From Pantoea allii (GTDB taxonomy: Bacteria; Pseudomonadota; Gammaproteobacteria; Enterobacterales; Enterobacteriaceae): a stretch of DNA of 64,000 nucleotides. Where the stretch lies: positions 248,001 to 312,000 of the forward strand of contig NZ_NTMH01000003.1 in the NCBI RefSeq assembly GCF_002307475.1, written 5' to 3'. The notes below the pieces were generated by a model. It made no database searches. It was not told where the DNA came from and saw nothing but the letters and a program-made list of their open reading frames with translations. Of the stretch, positions 1 to 8,207 are shown one piece after another; within the stretch, counting starts at the first letter, position 1; every line of letters starts with the position of its first letter. The translations under genes and the position numbers were made by a program.

Positions 1-393
1 ACCATCGCCGGAGGCTGGATGCTGGGCGGTATTGCCTTTGCCGCCATGCTGTTCTGTCCGGACAACTTTGCCATCATCGTGGCCCTGTACAGCGTAGGGT
101 TGTTCTTCCTGATCGGCCCCTATGCGGCGGCCCTGTTTTTTATCAGTGAAAGCTTCCCGACGGCCATCCGCGCCACCGCTGGCGCACTGATCATGGCGAT
201 GGGTCCCGTGGGCGCTATCGTGGCCGGTGTCGGTACCACCTCGGTGCTGAGCCAGGGCGGACACTGGCAGGAAGCCGCGCTGTGGTTCGGCGCAGTGCCG
301 TGTTTTGTCTCGGGCATTATCATTCTGTTTGCCCGCCCGGTGACGCAACGGGATAGCCAGGTCGCTACCGCTTCTACCCAGCCTCAGGCTTAA
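1..393 (+). CDS. MFS transporter, C-terminal part (5' end outside window)
   Basis: The frame is open from the first base, so this is the 3' end of a longer gene; the ATG at 19 is internal. The visible 130 residues contain about three or four hydrophobic membrane segments. An Arg-containing stretch (SESFPTAIRATAGA) resembles the loop before helix 11 of major facilitator superfamily sugar/aromatic-acid porters. The tail after the last helix is short and polar. It ends 9 bases before the first dehydrogenase, so it probably belongs to the same operon and imports the substrate those enzymes oxidise. The substrate cannot be deduced. Confidence 0.8.
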   Translation, partial: TIAGGWMLGGIAFAAMLFCPDNFAIIVALYSVGLFFLIGPYAAALFFISESFPTAIRATAGALIMAMGPVGAIVAGVGTTSVLSQGGHWQEAALWFGAVPCFVSGIIILFARPVTQRDSQVATASTQPQA

Positions 394-402
394 GGACAGC
401 AC

Positions 403-1176
403 ATGCAGAATGATAAGGGAACACCGGTTGCCGCCATCAGCGGCGCGGCCAGCGGCATTGGTCTGGCGCTGGCAACGCTGTATGCGCAACGCGGCGTGCG
501 GGTGATTGCGGGTTACTACCCGCAGGACCCTCACGATCCGGCGCTGGCGTCCGCGCAGGTTGAAGCGGCGGGCGGCGATGCGCTCTGGTTGCCGCTCAAT
601 GTCGCTTCAACCGCCTCAGTCGATGCGTTTATCACCCAGGGTGTGCAGCACTTTGGTCGGCTTGACTACGTGGTCGCCAACGCCGGTATTCTGCGCCGCG
701 CAGGGATTGATGAGATGAGCGATGCGCACTGGGATGAGATGCTGAATGTCGATCTGACAGGCGTGATGCGGCTGTTCCGCGCCGCCGCCGCGCATCTTCA
801 GACCGGGGCCAGCCTGGTTGCCGTGTCATCGATTGCGGGCGGGGTTTATGGCTGGCAGGAACATGCGCACTACGCCGCCGCCAAAGCTGCCGTGCCGGGC
901 ATTTGCCGGTCACTGGCCGTCGAACTGGCAACGCGCGGCGTGCGCTGTAATGCGATTATCCCCGGCCTGATCGAAACGCCGCAGTCGCTGGACAAACAAA
1001 ATTCGCTTGGCCCGGAAGGGCTGGCGAAGGCGGCTCGCGCGATTCCGCTGGGACGGGTTGGTCGGGCCGAGGAGGTGGCAAAGACGATTGCGTTTCTGAC
1101 CAGCGAAGAAAGCAGTTATCTCACCGGGCAAAGCCTGATTGTCGATGGCGGCCTGACCGTTCGCTGGCCTGATTAA
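403..1176 (+). CDS. Short-chain dehydrogenase/reductase (SDR), first of a pair
   Basis: A 257-residue classical SDR, the usual length for the family. The nucleotide-binding glycine motif is near the N terminus (SGAASGIGLAL), followed by the NAG motif (VANAGI, about residue 92), the catalytic Ser (VSSIAGG) and the YxxxK pair (HYAAAKAA, about residue 160). The C-terminal TGQSLIVDGG motif is intact. It should be a soluble NAD(P)-dependent alcohol/ketone oxidoreductase. It follows the MFS gene by 9 bp and precedes a second SDR by 9 bp, so the two probably act in one pathway for a polyol or hydroxy acid. The substrate is unknown. Confidence 0.9.
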   Translation: MQNDKGTPVAAISGAASGIGLALATLYAQRGVRVIAGYYPQDPHDPALASAQVEAAGGDALWLPLNVASTASVDAFITQGVQHFGRLDYVVANAGILRRAGIDEMSDAHWDEMLNVDLTGVMRLFRAAAAHLQTGASLVAVSSIAGGVYGWQEHAHYAAAKAAVPGICRSLAVELATRGVRCNAIIPGLIETPQSLDKQNSLGPEGLAKAARAIPLGRVGRAEEVAKTIAFLTSEESSYLTGQSLIVDGGLTVRWPD

Positions 1177-1185
1177 GGAGAGAGT

Positions 1186-1932
1186 ATGCAGTTAGCAAAC
1201 AAACGCTGTGTGATCAGTGGCGCGGCCAGCGGAATCGGGGCCGCCATTGCCACGCTGTTTGCCAGGGAGGGCGCGCAGCTGATACTGACTGACCGCGACG
1301 GCGACAAACTGGAGGCGATGGTCGCGCGCTGTGGCGCGCTGAACGCGCCGTGCTTTGGCGTGGTGGCCGATGTCGGTGAGGTGGACGGGGCGACGGCGGG
1401 CGTGGATGCCTGCCTCGAACGCTTCGGCGGGATTGATATTCTGGTTAATAATGCCGGGATGCTGACGCAGGCCCGCTGCACCGACATCACGCTGGCGATG
1501 TGGGAGCAGATGATGGCGGTCGATCTGCGCAGCGTCTTTCTGGCAACCCAGCGGGCGCTGCCTTCGATGCTGGCACAGCGTTGGGGAAGGGTAATCAACA
1601 TTGCGTCACAGTTGGGCATCAAAGGCGGTGCCGAACTGAGCCATTACGCCGCCGCGAAGGCGGGCGTAATCGGCTTTACCAAATCGCTGGCGCTGGAGGT
1701 CTCTTCAGACAATGTGCTGGTGAACGCGATTGCGCCGGGACCGATCGAAACCCCGCTGATTGATGGCATCAATCAGGCATGGAAAACCGCCAAGGCCGCT
1801 GAGCTGCCGCTGGGGCGTTTTGGACGGGCAGAAGAGGTGGCACCGGTCGCGCTGCTACTCGCCAGCGAGCCGGGCGGCAATCTGTTTGTCGGTCAGACGC
1901 TGGGGCCTAATTCCGGCGATGTTATGCCCTAA
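1186..1932 (+). CDS. Short-chain dehydrogenase/reductase (SDR), second of a pair
   Basis: A 248-residue classical SDR with all hallmark motifs: SGAASGIGAAI at the N terminus, VNNAGML (about residue 87), the catalytic Ser in INIASQLG and YxxxK in HYAAAKAG, then PGPIETPL. The end is slightly unusual: GQTLGPNSGDVMP replaces the common GxxxxVDGG. GGAG lies just upstream of its ATG. It shares the SGAASGIG start with the preceding SDR, but the rest is diverged, so this is a family pair and not a recent duplication. Cofactor and substrate are not determined. Confidence 0.9.
   Translation: MQLANKRCVISGAASGIGAAIATLFAREGAQLILTDRDGDKLEAMVARCGALNAPCFGVVADVGEVDGATAGVDACLERFGGIDILVNNAGMLTQARCTDITLAMWEQMMAVDLRSVFLATQRALPSMLAQRWGRVINIASQLGIKGGAELSHYAAAKAGVIGFTKSLALEVSSDNVLVNAIAPGPIETPLIDGINQAWKTAKAAELPLGRFGRAEEVAPVALLLASEPGGNLFVGQTLGPNSGDVMP
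1584..1591 (+). other. KOPS-like octamer pointing right, towards dif
   Basis: GGGAAGGG fits the FtsK-orienting sequence GGGNAGGG on the plus strand, left of dif. Octamers this short can occur by chance; the polarity is the useful part. Confidence 0.45.
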
Positions 1933-1942
1933 GGAGCTGGTT

Positions 1943-2227
1943 ATGTGTGGAATGTGTGGATTACTGGATAACGGCCCGCAGTGGAGCGACGCGCTGGAAA
2001 ACGACTTGCCCCAGCGCCAGCTGCGTCTGAAGCAACTGGCGTTGCTTAACCGGGCACTCAAACCCTGGCGCCTGAGCTTAACGGGATTTCACACCAGTTG
2101 GGTGCTGTCCAGCCCGACCGGACAGCAGGTCATGGTCAGCTCGCTGGACCTGCTGTGGAAAGAAGCGGAGAAGATGACAAAACGCACCCTCGATCCGCTG
2201 GATGAAACCTGGCTGGCGGCGCTCTGA
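1943..2227 (+). CDS. Small Cys-rich-start protein linked to a CobW GTPase
   Basis: A 94-residue protein. The ATG at 1943 has AAGGAG 6 bases upstream, so it is preferred over an out-of-context start further 5'. It begins MCGMCGLLD, a CxxC at the very N terminus, followed by a basic amphipathic helix region and a C-terminal half rich in Leu/Trp. The CGxxG start resembles that of class II glutamine amidotransferases, but the protein is far too short for that fold. Its stop overlaps the next upstream-most possible start by one base, so it is tightly coupled to the CobW gene. A metal-chaperone accessory role is inference from the CxxC and the neighbour. I do not recognise the family. Confidence 0.75.
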   Translation: MCGMCGLLDNGPQWSDALENDLPQRQLRLKQLALLNRALKPWRLSLTGFHTSWVLSSPTGQQVMVSSLDLLWKEAEKMTKRTLDPLDETWLAAL

Positions 2228-2247
2228 TGGCCCAAAAAGGAGCGGCT

Positions 2248-3264
2248 ATGAAACATGAAAAACTGCCGCTGCATATCCTGAGCGGTTTCCTGGGCAGTGG
2301 GAAAACCACGTTGCTGAAAGGCTGGCTGACGCATCAAAATCTCAACGATGTGGCGCTGCTGGTTAATGAGTTTGGTGAAGTTGGCATCGATCACCATCTG
2401 TTAAATGAAGTGGCACCGGATACGGTGCTGTTACCCAGCGGCTGCGTGTGTTGCCAGATTCGCGGTGAACTGAAAACGGCCCTGCTGGATCTGTATGAAC
2501 GCCGTACCCGCGGCGAACTGCCGCCGTTTAGCCAGGTGATTCTCGAAACCACCGGTCTGGCCGATCCCGCGCCCATTCTGTCGACGTTACTGCACGATGC
2601 GCAACTCAAGCACCATTTCAGTCAGGGAACGCTGGTCACGTTGGTGGATGCCGAACACGCTCGCCTGCAGTCGGCCCATCAGCCGGAATGGTTAGCCCAG
2701 GTCAGTGCGGCCGATAAACTGTTGCTCAGCAAACGCGATCGTATTGATCACCACGAGATGATGGCGCTGCAGAGCTGGCTTGCCGGTTTAAACCCCATGG
2801 CGGAACTGAGTGACACAGCGCAGGCGCTAGCCGAACCTGAGGCGTTATTTGCGCTGCGCCTGGCAAAAGGCACGCACGCGCAGCGGTTTCGCTGGCTCGG
2901 TGCCGTGGGCAGCGCCGCGTACAGTCTGACCGGACAGGAGACGCATCATCACCCTTTGACACAAACCTGCGTGATCACGCTGGAAGACGAACTGAACTGG
3001 CCGGCGTTTGCTATCTGGCTGTCAATGCTGTTACATAGCCATGGACAATCGGTACTAAGAATGAAGGGCATTTTACGCTTCAGCGGCAGCAGTGCGCCGG
3101 TGGTGATCCACGGGGTTCAGCATACGTTACATCCGCCGGTACACATGAATGACTGGCCGGGGGATTTAGAAACATCGAAGCTGGTTTTTATTCTGCGCGG
3201 ACTCGACGCAGAACGGCTGAAACAAGGGTTTAACCGCTTCCAGCAGGCGTTAAAGGATAAGTAA
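2248..3264 (+). CDS. CobW/COG0523-type G3E GTPase (metallochaperone family)
   Basis: 338 residues from the ATG at 2248, which has AAGGAG 6 bases upstream; an upstream ATG at 2227 overlapping the previous stop has no such site. It carries a P-loop (GFLGSGKTTLL), the G3E metal motif CxCC (GCVCCQI, about residue 64), ETTGLADP as switch II and a base-specificity motif (LLSKRD). The CobW C-terminal domain follows (about residues 235-330). The family inserts Zn, Co or Ni into client enzymes using GTP. The client is probably encoded nearby, but neither SDR is obviously metal-dependent, so the target remains open. Confidence 0.88.
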   Translation: MKHEKLPLHILSGFLGSGKTTLLKGWLTHQNLNDVALLVNEFGEVGIDHHLLNEVAPDTVLLPSGCVCCQIRGELKTALLDLYERRTRGELPPFSQVILETTGLADPAPILSTLLHDAQLKHHFSQGTLVTLVDAEHARLQSAHQPEWLAQVSAADKLLLSKRDRIDHHEMMALQSWLAGLNPMAELSDTAQALAEPEALFALRLAKGTHAQRFRWLGAVGSAAYSLTGQETHHHPLTQTCVITLEDELNWPAFAIWLSMLLHSHGQSVLRMKGILRFSGSSAPVVIHGVQHTLHPPVHMNDWPGDLETSKLVFILRGLDAERLKQGFNRFQQALKDK

Positions 3265-3268
3265 AACG

Positions 3269-4465
3269 ATGAACTCTGCAGCCAAAGTCAACGATCAACT
3301 GACATTACGCGTACTCGGCACCTCCGTCACGCTGCTGGAAATGCTGCGCGTCAGGGCCGAAAAAGATCTGGGCATTCGTATCGAATACCTGCTGCACAGC
3401 GTGGAAGATGCGCAACGCATTGCCGTCATGCAGCCGGAGAGTTATGACCTGTACGATCAGTGGTTTCACAACATCGATTTTGTCTGGCCTGCCCGGGCCA
3501 TCCAGCCGCTGGAAATCAAACGTCTCAAATACTGGGATGAAATTACCCCGCTGGCGAAAACCGGCAGGTTACGTCCGGATCTGCCGCTGGCCGATGGCAG
3601 CGTGCCTTCTGAACGGCTGTATGTGCAGCGCGATATGCATCTGGGCAGCCATGCCAGCGATCACATCAGTATGCTGCCGCTCACGCACAATGCAGACAGC
3701 TTTGCTTATCACGCCGACCGACTGCCCGCGGCGTTGCAGCAGCAGGAGGAGAGCTGGGGCTGGCTCCTGCATCCTTCGCTGACGGGGCAGGTGGCTTTAC
3801 AGGAAGATGCGGCAATGGGCGGCATTGATGCCGCGCTTGCCATGCAGGGCGCTGGCCTGGCGCGTTTTGCCAACCCAGGTAATCTTACGCTTGAAGAGAT
3901 TGATCTGCTGACTCAGCAACTGGCTCGCCTTAATCGCAATGGGCATTTCGCGGCATTCTGGGCCTCGCAGGACGAGGCATGCGACCTTATCGCCAACCAG
4001 CAGGTGGAAGTGCAGAGCCTCTGGGCGCCCATCTATTTCCGTCATCATTTTCATCAGCGCGGCTATAAAATGGCACGCCCGCGAGAAGGTTATCGCGCCT
4101 GGTATGGCGGCATGTCGCTTTCGCGCTGCGCGACCGGCAAAATCAAAGACGCGGCCTATGACTATTTAAACTGGTGGCAATCCGGCTGGCCGGGCGCTGT
4201 CATGGCGCGACAGGGTTACTATATTTCCAACGCGCAGCGCAGCCGGGCGCATCTGTCTGCGGCAGAATGGGACTTCTGGTATGGCGGTCAGCCGGCAAGC
4301 GAGGTGCTGCTGGATGCCTGGGGCGCACCGTTGATTCCGCAAGGTGAAGTGCGTGACGGAGGAAGCTACGAACAGCGCATGAGCCATATTGCCGTGTGGA
4401 ACGCCGTGATGGATGAACACAACTATCTGACGCGTCGCTGGCAGGATTTTTTGCGCGCCAGTTGA
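3269..4465 (+). CDS. Solute-binding-protein-like protein without signal peptide
   Basis: A 398-residue protein with the look of a polyamine/spermidine-type periplasmic binding protein (PBP2 fold). It has an early LRVLGTSVTL strand, a QPESYDLYDQW segment, VQSLWAPIYF, and a C-terminal region with YDYLNWWQSG and QGYY. The N terminus (MNSAAKVNDQ) has no hydrophobic core, Tat motif or lipobox, and no better upstream start is visible. As annotated it would be cytoplasmic. It starts 4 bp after cobW and closes the run. It may be a cytoplasmic sensor/ligand-binding protein, or its export signal may have been lost. The ligand is unknown. Confidence 0.7.
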   Translation: MNSAAKVNDQLTLRVLGTSVTLLEMLRVRAEKDLGIRIEYLLHSVEDAQRIAVMQPESYDLYDQWFHNIDFVWPARAIQPLEIKRLKYWDEITPLAKTGRLRPDLPLADGSVPSERLYVQRDMHLGSHASDHISMLPLTHNADSFAYHADRLPAALQQQEESWGWLLHPSLTGQVALQEDAAMGGIDAALAMQGAGLARFANPGNLTLEEIDLLTQQLARLNRNGHFAAFWASQDEACDLIANQQVEVQSLWAPIYFRHHFHQRGYKMARPREGYRAWYGGMSLSRCATGKIKDAAYDYLNWWQSGWPGAVMARQGYYISNAQRSRAHLSAAEWDFWYGGQPASEVLLDAWGAPLIPQGEVRDGGSYEQRMSHIAVWNAVMDEHNYLTRRWQDFLRAS

Positions 4466-4477
4466 TGGACAAGGGCA

Positions 4478-4506
4478 GGCCAGAACGCACAAATGCGCTT
4501 CTGGCC
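4478..4506 (+). terminator. Hairpin after the CobW-SBP operon (weak terminator or attenuator)
   Basis: Arms GGCCAGAA (4478-4485) and TTCTGGCC (4499-4506) pair perfectly, with further GC pairs inside. No T-run follows, so it is not a canonical intrinsic terminator. It separates the SBP-like gene from the Nudix gene. Confidence 0.4.
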
Positions 4507-4526
4507 CAATCAAAAAGGAAGATGAC

Positions 4527-4967
4527 ATGCGGACTCGTCGTTCGGCCCGATTACTGATCCTCAATGCTTCCCATGCCGTTTTGCTGTTTCGTTTCGTGCA
4601 TAAACAGGAACAGGATGCGCTGGCAGGCAATGCCTACTGGGCGACGCCCGGCGGTGGCGTAGAGGAGGGTGAATCCTTCGAGCAGGCAGCGGTCAGAGAG
4701 CTTTATGAAGAAACCGGTATACGTCAGGAGAAGGTTGGTCCGTCCGTGGGTGAGCGCAGGTTTGAGATGACGCTGCCCTCAGGTGAATGTGTTCTGGCAC
4801 ACGAGCGTTTTTATGTTGTCACTGTCTCGGGTGACGAGATTAACACGCAGGGCTGGAGTGAAAATGAGAAGTCAGTTATTGCCAGCGCACGTTGGTGGAC
4901 CATCAAGGCACTCAGTGAAACAGCCGACACGATTTATCCTGCCAATATCCTGCGTCTGCTACCCTGA
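4527..4967 (+). CDS. Nudix hydrolase
   Basis: 146 residues, AAGGA upstream of the ATG. The complete Nudix box is visible at about residues 41-63: GGGVEEGE at the start, then REL and EETGI at the end, giving the Mg-binding REx2EE core. The N-terminal strand (RSARLLILNASHAVLLFRF) is typical. These enzymes cleave nucleoside diphosphates linked to another moiety. The exact substrate cannot be read from the sequence. It appears to be a single-gene unit preceded by a hairpin and followed by a 265-base gap. Confidence 0.9.
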   Translation: MRTRRSARLLILNASHAVLLFRFVHKQEQDALAGNAYWATPGGGVEEGESFEQAAVRELYEETGIRQEKVGPSVGERRFEMTLPSGECVLAHERFYVVTVSGDEINTQGWSENEKSVIASARWWTIKALSETADTIYPANILRLLP

Positions 4968-5175
4968 AACAGACCTGAATAAAATGAGAACGGTTGTATA
5001 AAATATATTCAAAATAACCGTCATCGCCGCGCGGTTTGTATCAGGAAGAGCAGGGCGTGGTGATGGCAGCATCGAATTAACTTCGTTGAATACATAAATT
5101 ATATTTCATATTTAATTAAAGCTTCCTGTCTACTCGCCGATAGTCATTCCACATACAATAATAGATTGATTGAGA

Positions 5176-5553
5176 ATGATGATAAAAGGGAATTATTCAC
5201 TGTTGGCAATGGCGCTGTTATTAAGTGGATAAATGGATAAACATCCTGCCAAAAAATACCCGGACGCAGTGAAAATTAGCCCATATACATGGAAGCTGAT
5301 TTATAAAAACCTTGCCGGTGGCGATGATAACTATGAGCTTATCATGACGACAGCCTTATCCCGCGCAACGCAAGATAAAGATGGCAAGTCACTTTATACC
5401 AGTATTGTGTGCGGCAGTACGGCCAGCACGCCGCAATATACGTTGCCGCAATGGCGGGCGCATAGTTATGCCAAAGTGACTGAAGTCACGCAGCAAATAT
5501 TAGATGACTGTATAACGCAGTTCACCAACAAATCGCCTTCCTACCTGCTTTAA
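5176..5553 (+). pseudogene. Small secreted/lipoprotein gene interrupted by an in-frame stop
   Basis: An ORF from the ATG at 5233 encodes 106 residues with three Cys and no recognised domain. In the same frame, directly upstream, 5176-5229 encodes a typical signal peptide (MMIKG, then LLAMALLLSG) ending in a TAA at 5230-5232 where a lipobox Cys or mature N terminus would be expected. There is no good ribosome-binding site for 5233. The simplest reading is a secreted or lipoprotein gene broken by a nonsense codon just after the signal sequence. The alternative is a short cytoplasmic protein starting at 5233. I do not recognise the mature part. Confidence 0.55.
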
Positions 5554-5570
5554 ATTAGTTAATTGGGTCT

Positions 5571-5594
5571 GCCTGAATTACCGTATTGTCAGGC
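5571..5594 (+). terminator. Short hairpin after the small ORF
   Basis: GCCTGA (5571-5576) pairs with TCAGGC (5589-5594) 18 bases after the stop at 5553. The stem is only 6 bp and no T-run follows, so terminator function is doubtful. Confidence 0.25.
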
Positions 5595-5797
5595 TGCGGG
5601 GGAAACCGTCGCCGACGTTCATTAAGCAGATCCTTATTCTAAAATAATTGCGCTCTGTTATCGCTACATTAAAACTATAACGGGGCGTTAAAGCATTGCG
5701 TCTTAATTATGTTAAATTAAGTGCTATTTGATGCGCGATTTTTTGCATTAACAAATAATCTGTTTAATGCTGGTTCTCTCTACGCCTGCCCATTGAG

Positions 5798-6214
5798 GTG
5801 AAAGTGAACTTACTCAAGATCGACCACGTGCACATTTATGTACATGACCTGGATAAGGCAGAACACTGGTATCAGCAGGTACTGGGGTTTTCGCGCGATG
5901 AAACATTACTGTTCTGGTTTTCGCAAGGCGGTCCGCTGGTCCTGAAAAATAACGATGCCGCAATTTCGCTGTTTTTAAGAACGCATCAGTCGCCAGGTCA
6001 TACCGTGGCATTTAGCCTGGATGCATCGTCTTTCAGTCAGTTACTGCACGTCCTGGTCACGCAATCAATACCTTACAGCGTCAGCGATCATTGGGTGTCG
6101 ATGTCCGTCTATTTTTCCGATCCCGATGGAAATCAGATTGAGCTGACGTCTTATCAGTACAAGGAAGCGCGGGAAAATCTGGCGATGTTCGAGCAGAGCC
6201 TGCGGCAGGCTTAA
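5798..6214 (+). CDS. VOC-family (glyoxalase/bleomycin resistance fold) protein
   Basis: 138 residues. The N terminus has the classic betaalphabetabetabeta opening IDHVHIYVHDLDKAEHWYQQVLGF with a His metal ligand. The C terminus has FSDPDGNQIELTSY with the Glu ligand. This is the vicinal oxygen chelate fold used by glyoxalases, dioxygenases and fosfomycin/bleomycin resistance proteins; the substrate is not identifiable. Starts are GTG: 5798 or, with GAGG five bases upstream, more likely 5804. It stands alone before the dif region. Confidence 0.85.
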   Translation: MKVNLLKIDHVHIYVHDLDKAEHWYQQVLGFSRDETLLFWFSQGGPLVLKNNDAAISLFLRTHQSPGHTVAFSLDASSFSQLLHVLVTQSIPYSVSDHWVSMSVYFSDPDGNQIELTSYQYKEARENLAMFEQSLRQA

Positions 6215-6600
6215 ACAAAACAGAGATAAAGTCGTTAACCGGGTCTGGTCAAAACGGCTTAATCAGGATAAAGAAGAAAAGGGCAGCGCTGTTCTTCATT
6301 GCACGCCCTGGCGGTGTAAGCTGCCAACGCATCACATCTCAACCTCAGGCACGACTGAAGATGAATGACGAAATTGTGATTACCGACGGGCTGATTTTTT
6401 CCTGATAATGATCTGTATGTCGACACCAGACAGCCAAAATTTCGTGATCGATTTGGGTGGATTCTGTGGGGAATGCGGCACCTGAGTACGCTAACTTTCA
6501 CGTAGCAGCGTCAGTTTTTTACAGGCGTCAGTTTGCAGCTGAGCAGGCTTCAGCAACTGAGCCTGACAACATATCACGACGCGGCATGACGGAACTGAGC

Positions 6601-6705
6601 GTGAGTTCTGCCATGAGACGTTTTCGAAAAGCGAAGTGAGACGTGGATGACCGTCTTTATGGAAAGCACTGTGAGTTCTCGATGAAGACGTTTTCTAAAA
6701 ACGAA
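6601..6705. repeat. Pair of 35-bp imperfect direct repeats with palindromic core
   Basis: 6601-6635 and 6671-6705 both begin GTGAGTTCT and contain an almost palindromic core: ACGTTTTCGAAAAGCGAA in the first, ACGTTTTCTAAAAACGAA in the second. The period is exactly 70 bases and the intervening 35 bases are not repeated. Function unknown; they lie about 260-360 bp from dif. Confidence 0.6.
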
Positions 6706-6961
6706 ATTGATGCGCGTTTGGGGTGATGAAAATAAGTCGCAGCACAAGAGATGTGGTCGTTGATCATCATTCAAATTGGGTTGTCTGATTAAATAGAAAT
6801 GCAGCATAGCAGCACAGGTCTTTATGATGGTGGCCTGAAGACGGCATGAGAGAGGAACGTCATCAGACAAAAGCAGTGAGATGCAAAACGGGCTCAGATC
6901 CTGAAAAGCCGTAGCAGACATAAAAGACGTAAGATGAACCTGTCAAAGCCCACCATATTAA

Positions 6962-6989
6962 AGTGCGCATAATGTATATTATGTTAAAT
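6962..6989 (+). other. dif: dif chromosome dimer resolution site (XerCD target)
   Basis: The 28 bases match E. coli dif, as I remember it, at every position but the first (A instead of G). They show the XerC half (GTGCGCATAAT), the 6-bp central region (GTATAT) and the XerD half (TATGTTAAAT). XerC and XerD resolve chromosome dimers here at division under FtsK control. The surrounding sequence is gene-free. Confidence 0.95.
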
Positions 6990-7070
6990 AAGATATCTAA
7001 TTACGTACTCAGATGACTCCCCGGCATCACTGGCTCCTCACCTGCGCACTTTTATGTCTTGAAGCGCATT

Positions 7071-7142
7071 CCAAATCGATCGCGCTACGCGAAAACTGGC
7101 GCATAATCCCCCTGCGAGTTATTCAGAATTCACGTAGCGTTG
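7071..7142. repeat. Dispersed stem-loop repeat, copy 1
   Basis: Begins CCAAAT, has a left arm GCGCTACGC, and ends in TTCAGAATTCACGTAGCG. The arm cores CGCTACG and CGTAGCG are complementary and about 43 bases apart. The second copy at 16681 has the same ends and the same overall length. Confidence 0.55.
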
Positions 7143-7368
7143 CCAGTTTGAGTCTGGCCATTGCTACGTTTTTTCACAGTAACCTCGCCACGTTTACCCG
7201 ACATGCGTTTTGTTGGTTCTGTCCGATCTGTTTTCACTGCCGCGCGTTACCGTGAAAAATCAGCCTGTTGCCAGGCCATGCTCAGTTCCAGCCCGGATAA
7301 CGTCATTCTCGATTAAGCCCCAAACCAACATCAGACTGAGTGCGGTTGCCTCGGCGTCGACAAGTTTG

Positions 7369-8109
7369 TCAGGAAAAATTCTCCAGCACCGACATAAATG
7401 AGTGACGGTCGCCCTGACCTGCCGTTAAGCGGACGCGGCTTTCAATGTCCGACAGATGATGTTCCATCAAATGCTGAGCTTGTTTAAGGTCGTTATCCTT
7501 CAGTGCCTGAACAATCATGCGGTGATGGTCAGCACCACAATCGTCACTGTGCTTTTCTTCATATAACGCCATCACCAACGATAACCGTGCCACAACTTTC
7601 GACAACATCTCGGTTAGTACGGGATTGCCGGCCAACTCCGCCAAAACAAGATGGAACTTACCGGATAAAACGGTTTTGGATTTCTCATCGCCATGCTGAT
7701 GGATGTGCTCTTCTTCGTCGGTTAACGCCGTCAGCGCATCCAGTTGGGCTGGCGTGGCTCGCCGTAAAACCATTTCGAGCAGCAGCCCTTCGATTTTACG
7801 CCGCGCTTCAAAAAGACTTTTTGCTTCTTCAATGCCCGGCTCAGCAACAAAGGTGCCACGGTTGCGCTTACGCTCCAGAAGGTGATCGCTTTCTAAAACG
7901 CCTAAAGCACCGCGAACCACAGTGCGGCTGACGCCAAAATGTTCGGCTATGGCTTCTTCCAGAATTTTGCTTCCCGGTTTGAGTGCACCTTCGCCAATGG
8001 CCGCCGCCAGGGTGGCACGGATGCGCTCAGAAACATCGTCATGACCTTCCCCACCTGTCAACGCTGTGCCAGAAACTGCCGCACCTGCCCGACTGCGCGT
8101 TTTTTTCAT
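7369..8109 (-). CDS. GntR-family transcriptional regulator with FCD domain
   Basis: 246 residues from the ATG at 8109, which has AAGGA at the right distance; a TTG at 8130 is possible but less likely. The N-terminal winged helix (about residues 25-90) has the GntR pattern: ERIRATLAAAIGEGALKPGSKI, then FGVSRTVVRGAL for the recognition helix, and RGTFVAEP for the wing. The C-terminal all-helical FCD domain has the metal-binding type pattern with FHLVLAELAGN and HHRMIVQAL ending in MEHHL. It probably responds to a small carboxylate or similar ligand. It sits beside the isomerase and ABC operon and is the likely owner of the two 20-bp palindromes at 9423 and 9658. Confidence 0.9.
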   Translation of the reverse strand: MKKTRSRAGAAVSGTALTGGEGHDDVSERIRATLAAAIGEGALKPGSKILEEAIAEHFGVSRTVVRGALGVLESDHLLERKRNRGTFVAEPGIEEAKSLFEARRKIEGLLLEMVLRRATPAQLDALTALTDEEEHIHQHGDEKSKTVLSGKFHLVLAELAGNPVLTEMLSKVVARLSLVMALYEEKHSDDCGADHHRMIVQALKDNDLKQAQHLMEHHLSDIESRVRLTAGQGDRHSFMSVLENFS

Positions 8110-8207
8110 CTCTTGTTCCTTGTCAGGCAATAGCAGGCATCAAGCCGCTATCGCACTTGTTGAAAACCGGATTGTACTATCTCTGTAATAATTTCGCTGC
8201 GCAAACC

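Larger units (their letters stand above)
6215..7368. other. 1.15-kb gene-poor region containing dif
   Basis: No ORF here has credible coding character, a ribosome-binding site or a recognisable domain. It contains a pair of 35-bp imperfect direct repeats (6601, 6671), the dif site (6962-6989) and one copy of a dispersed stem-loop repeat (7071-7142). Gene-free DNA around dif is common in enterobacteria. Confidence 0.7.

Noticed and set aside
5476..5489. GTGAC-TGAA-GTCAC palindrome as a matS site
   Set aside because: The spacer is four bases, not the three of GTGACRNYGTCAC, and it lies inside the small broken ORF.
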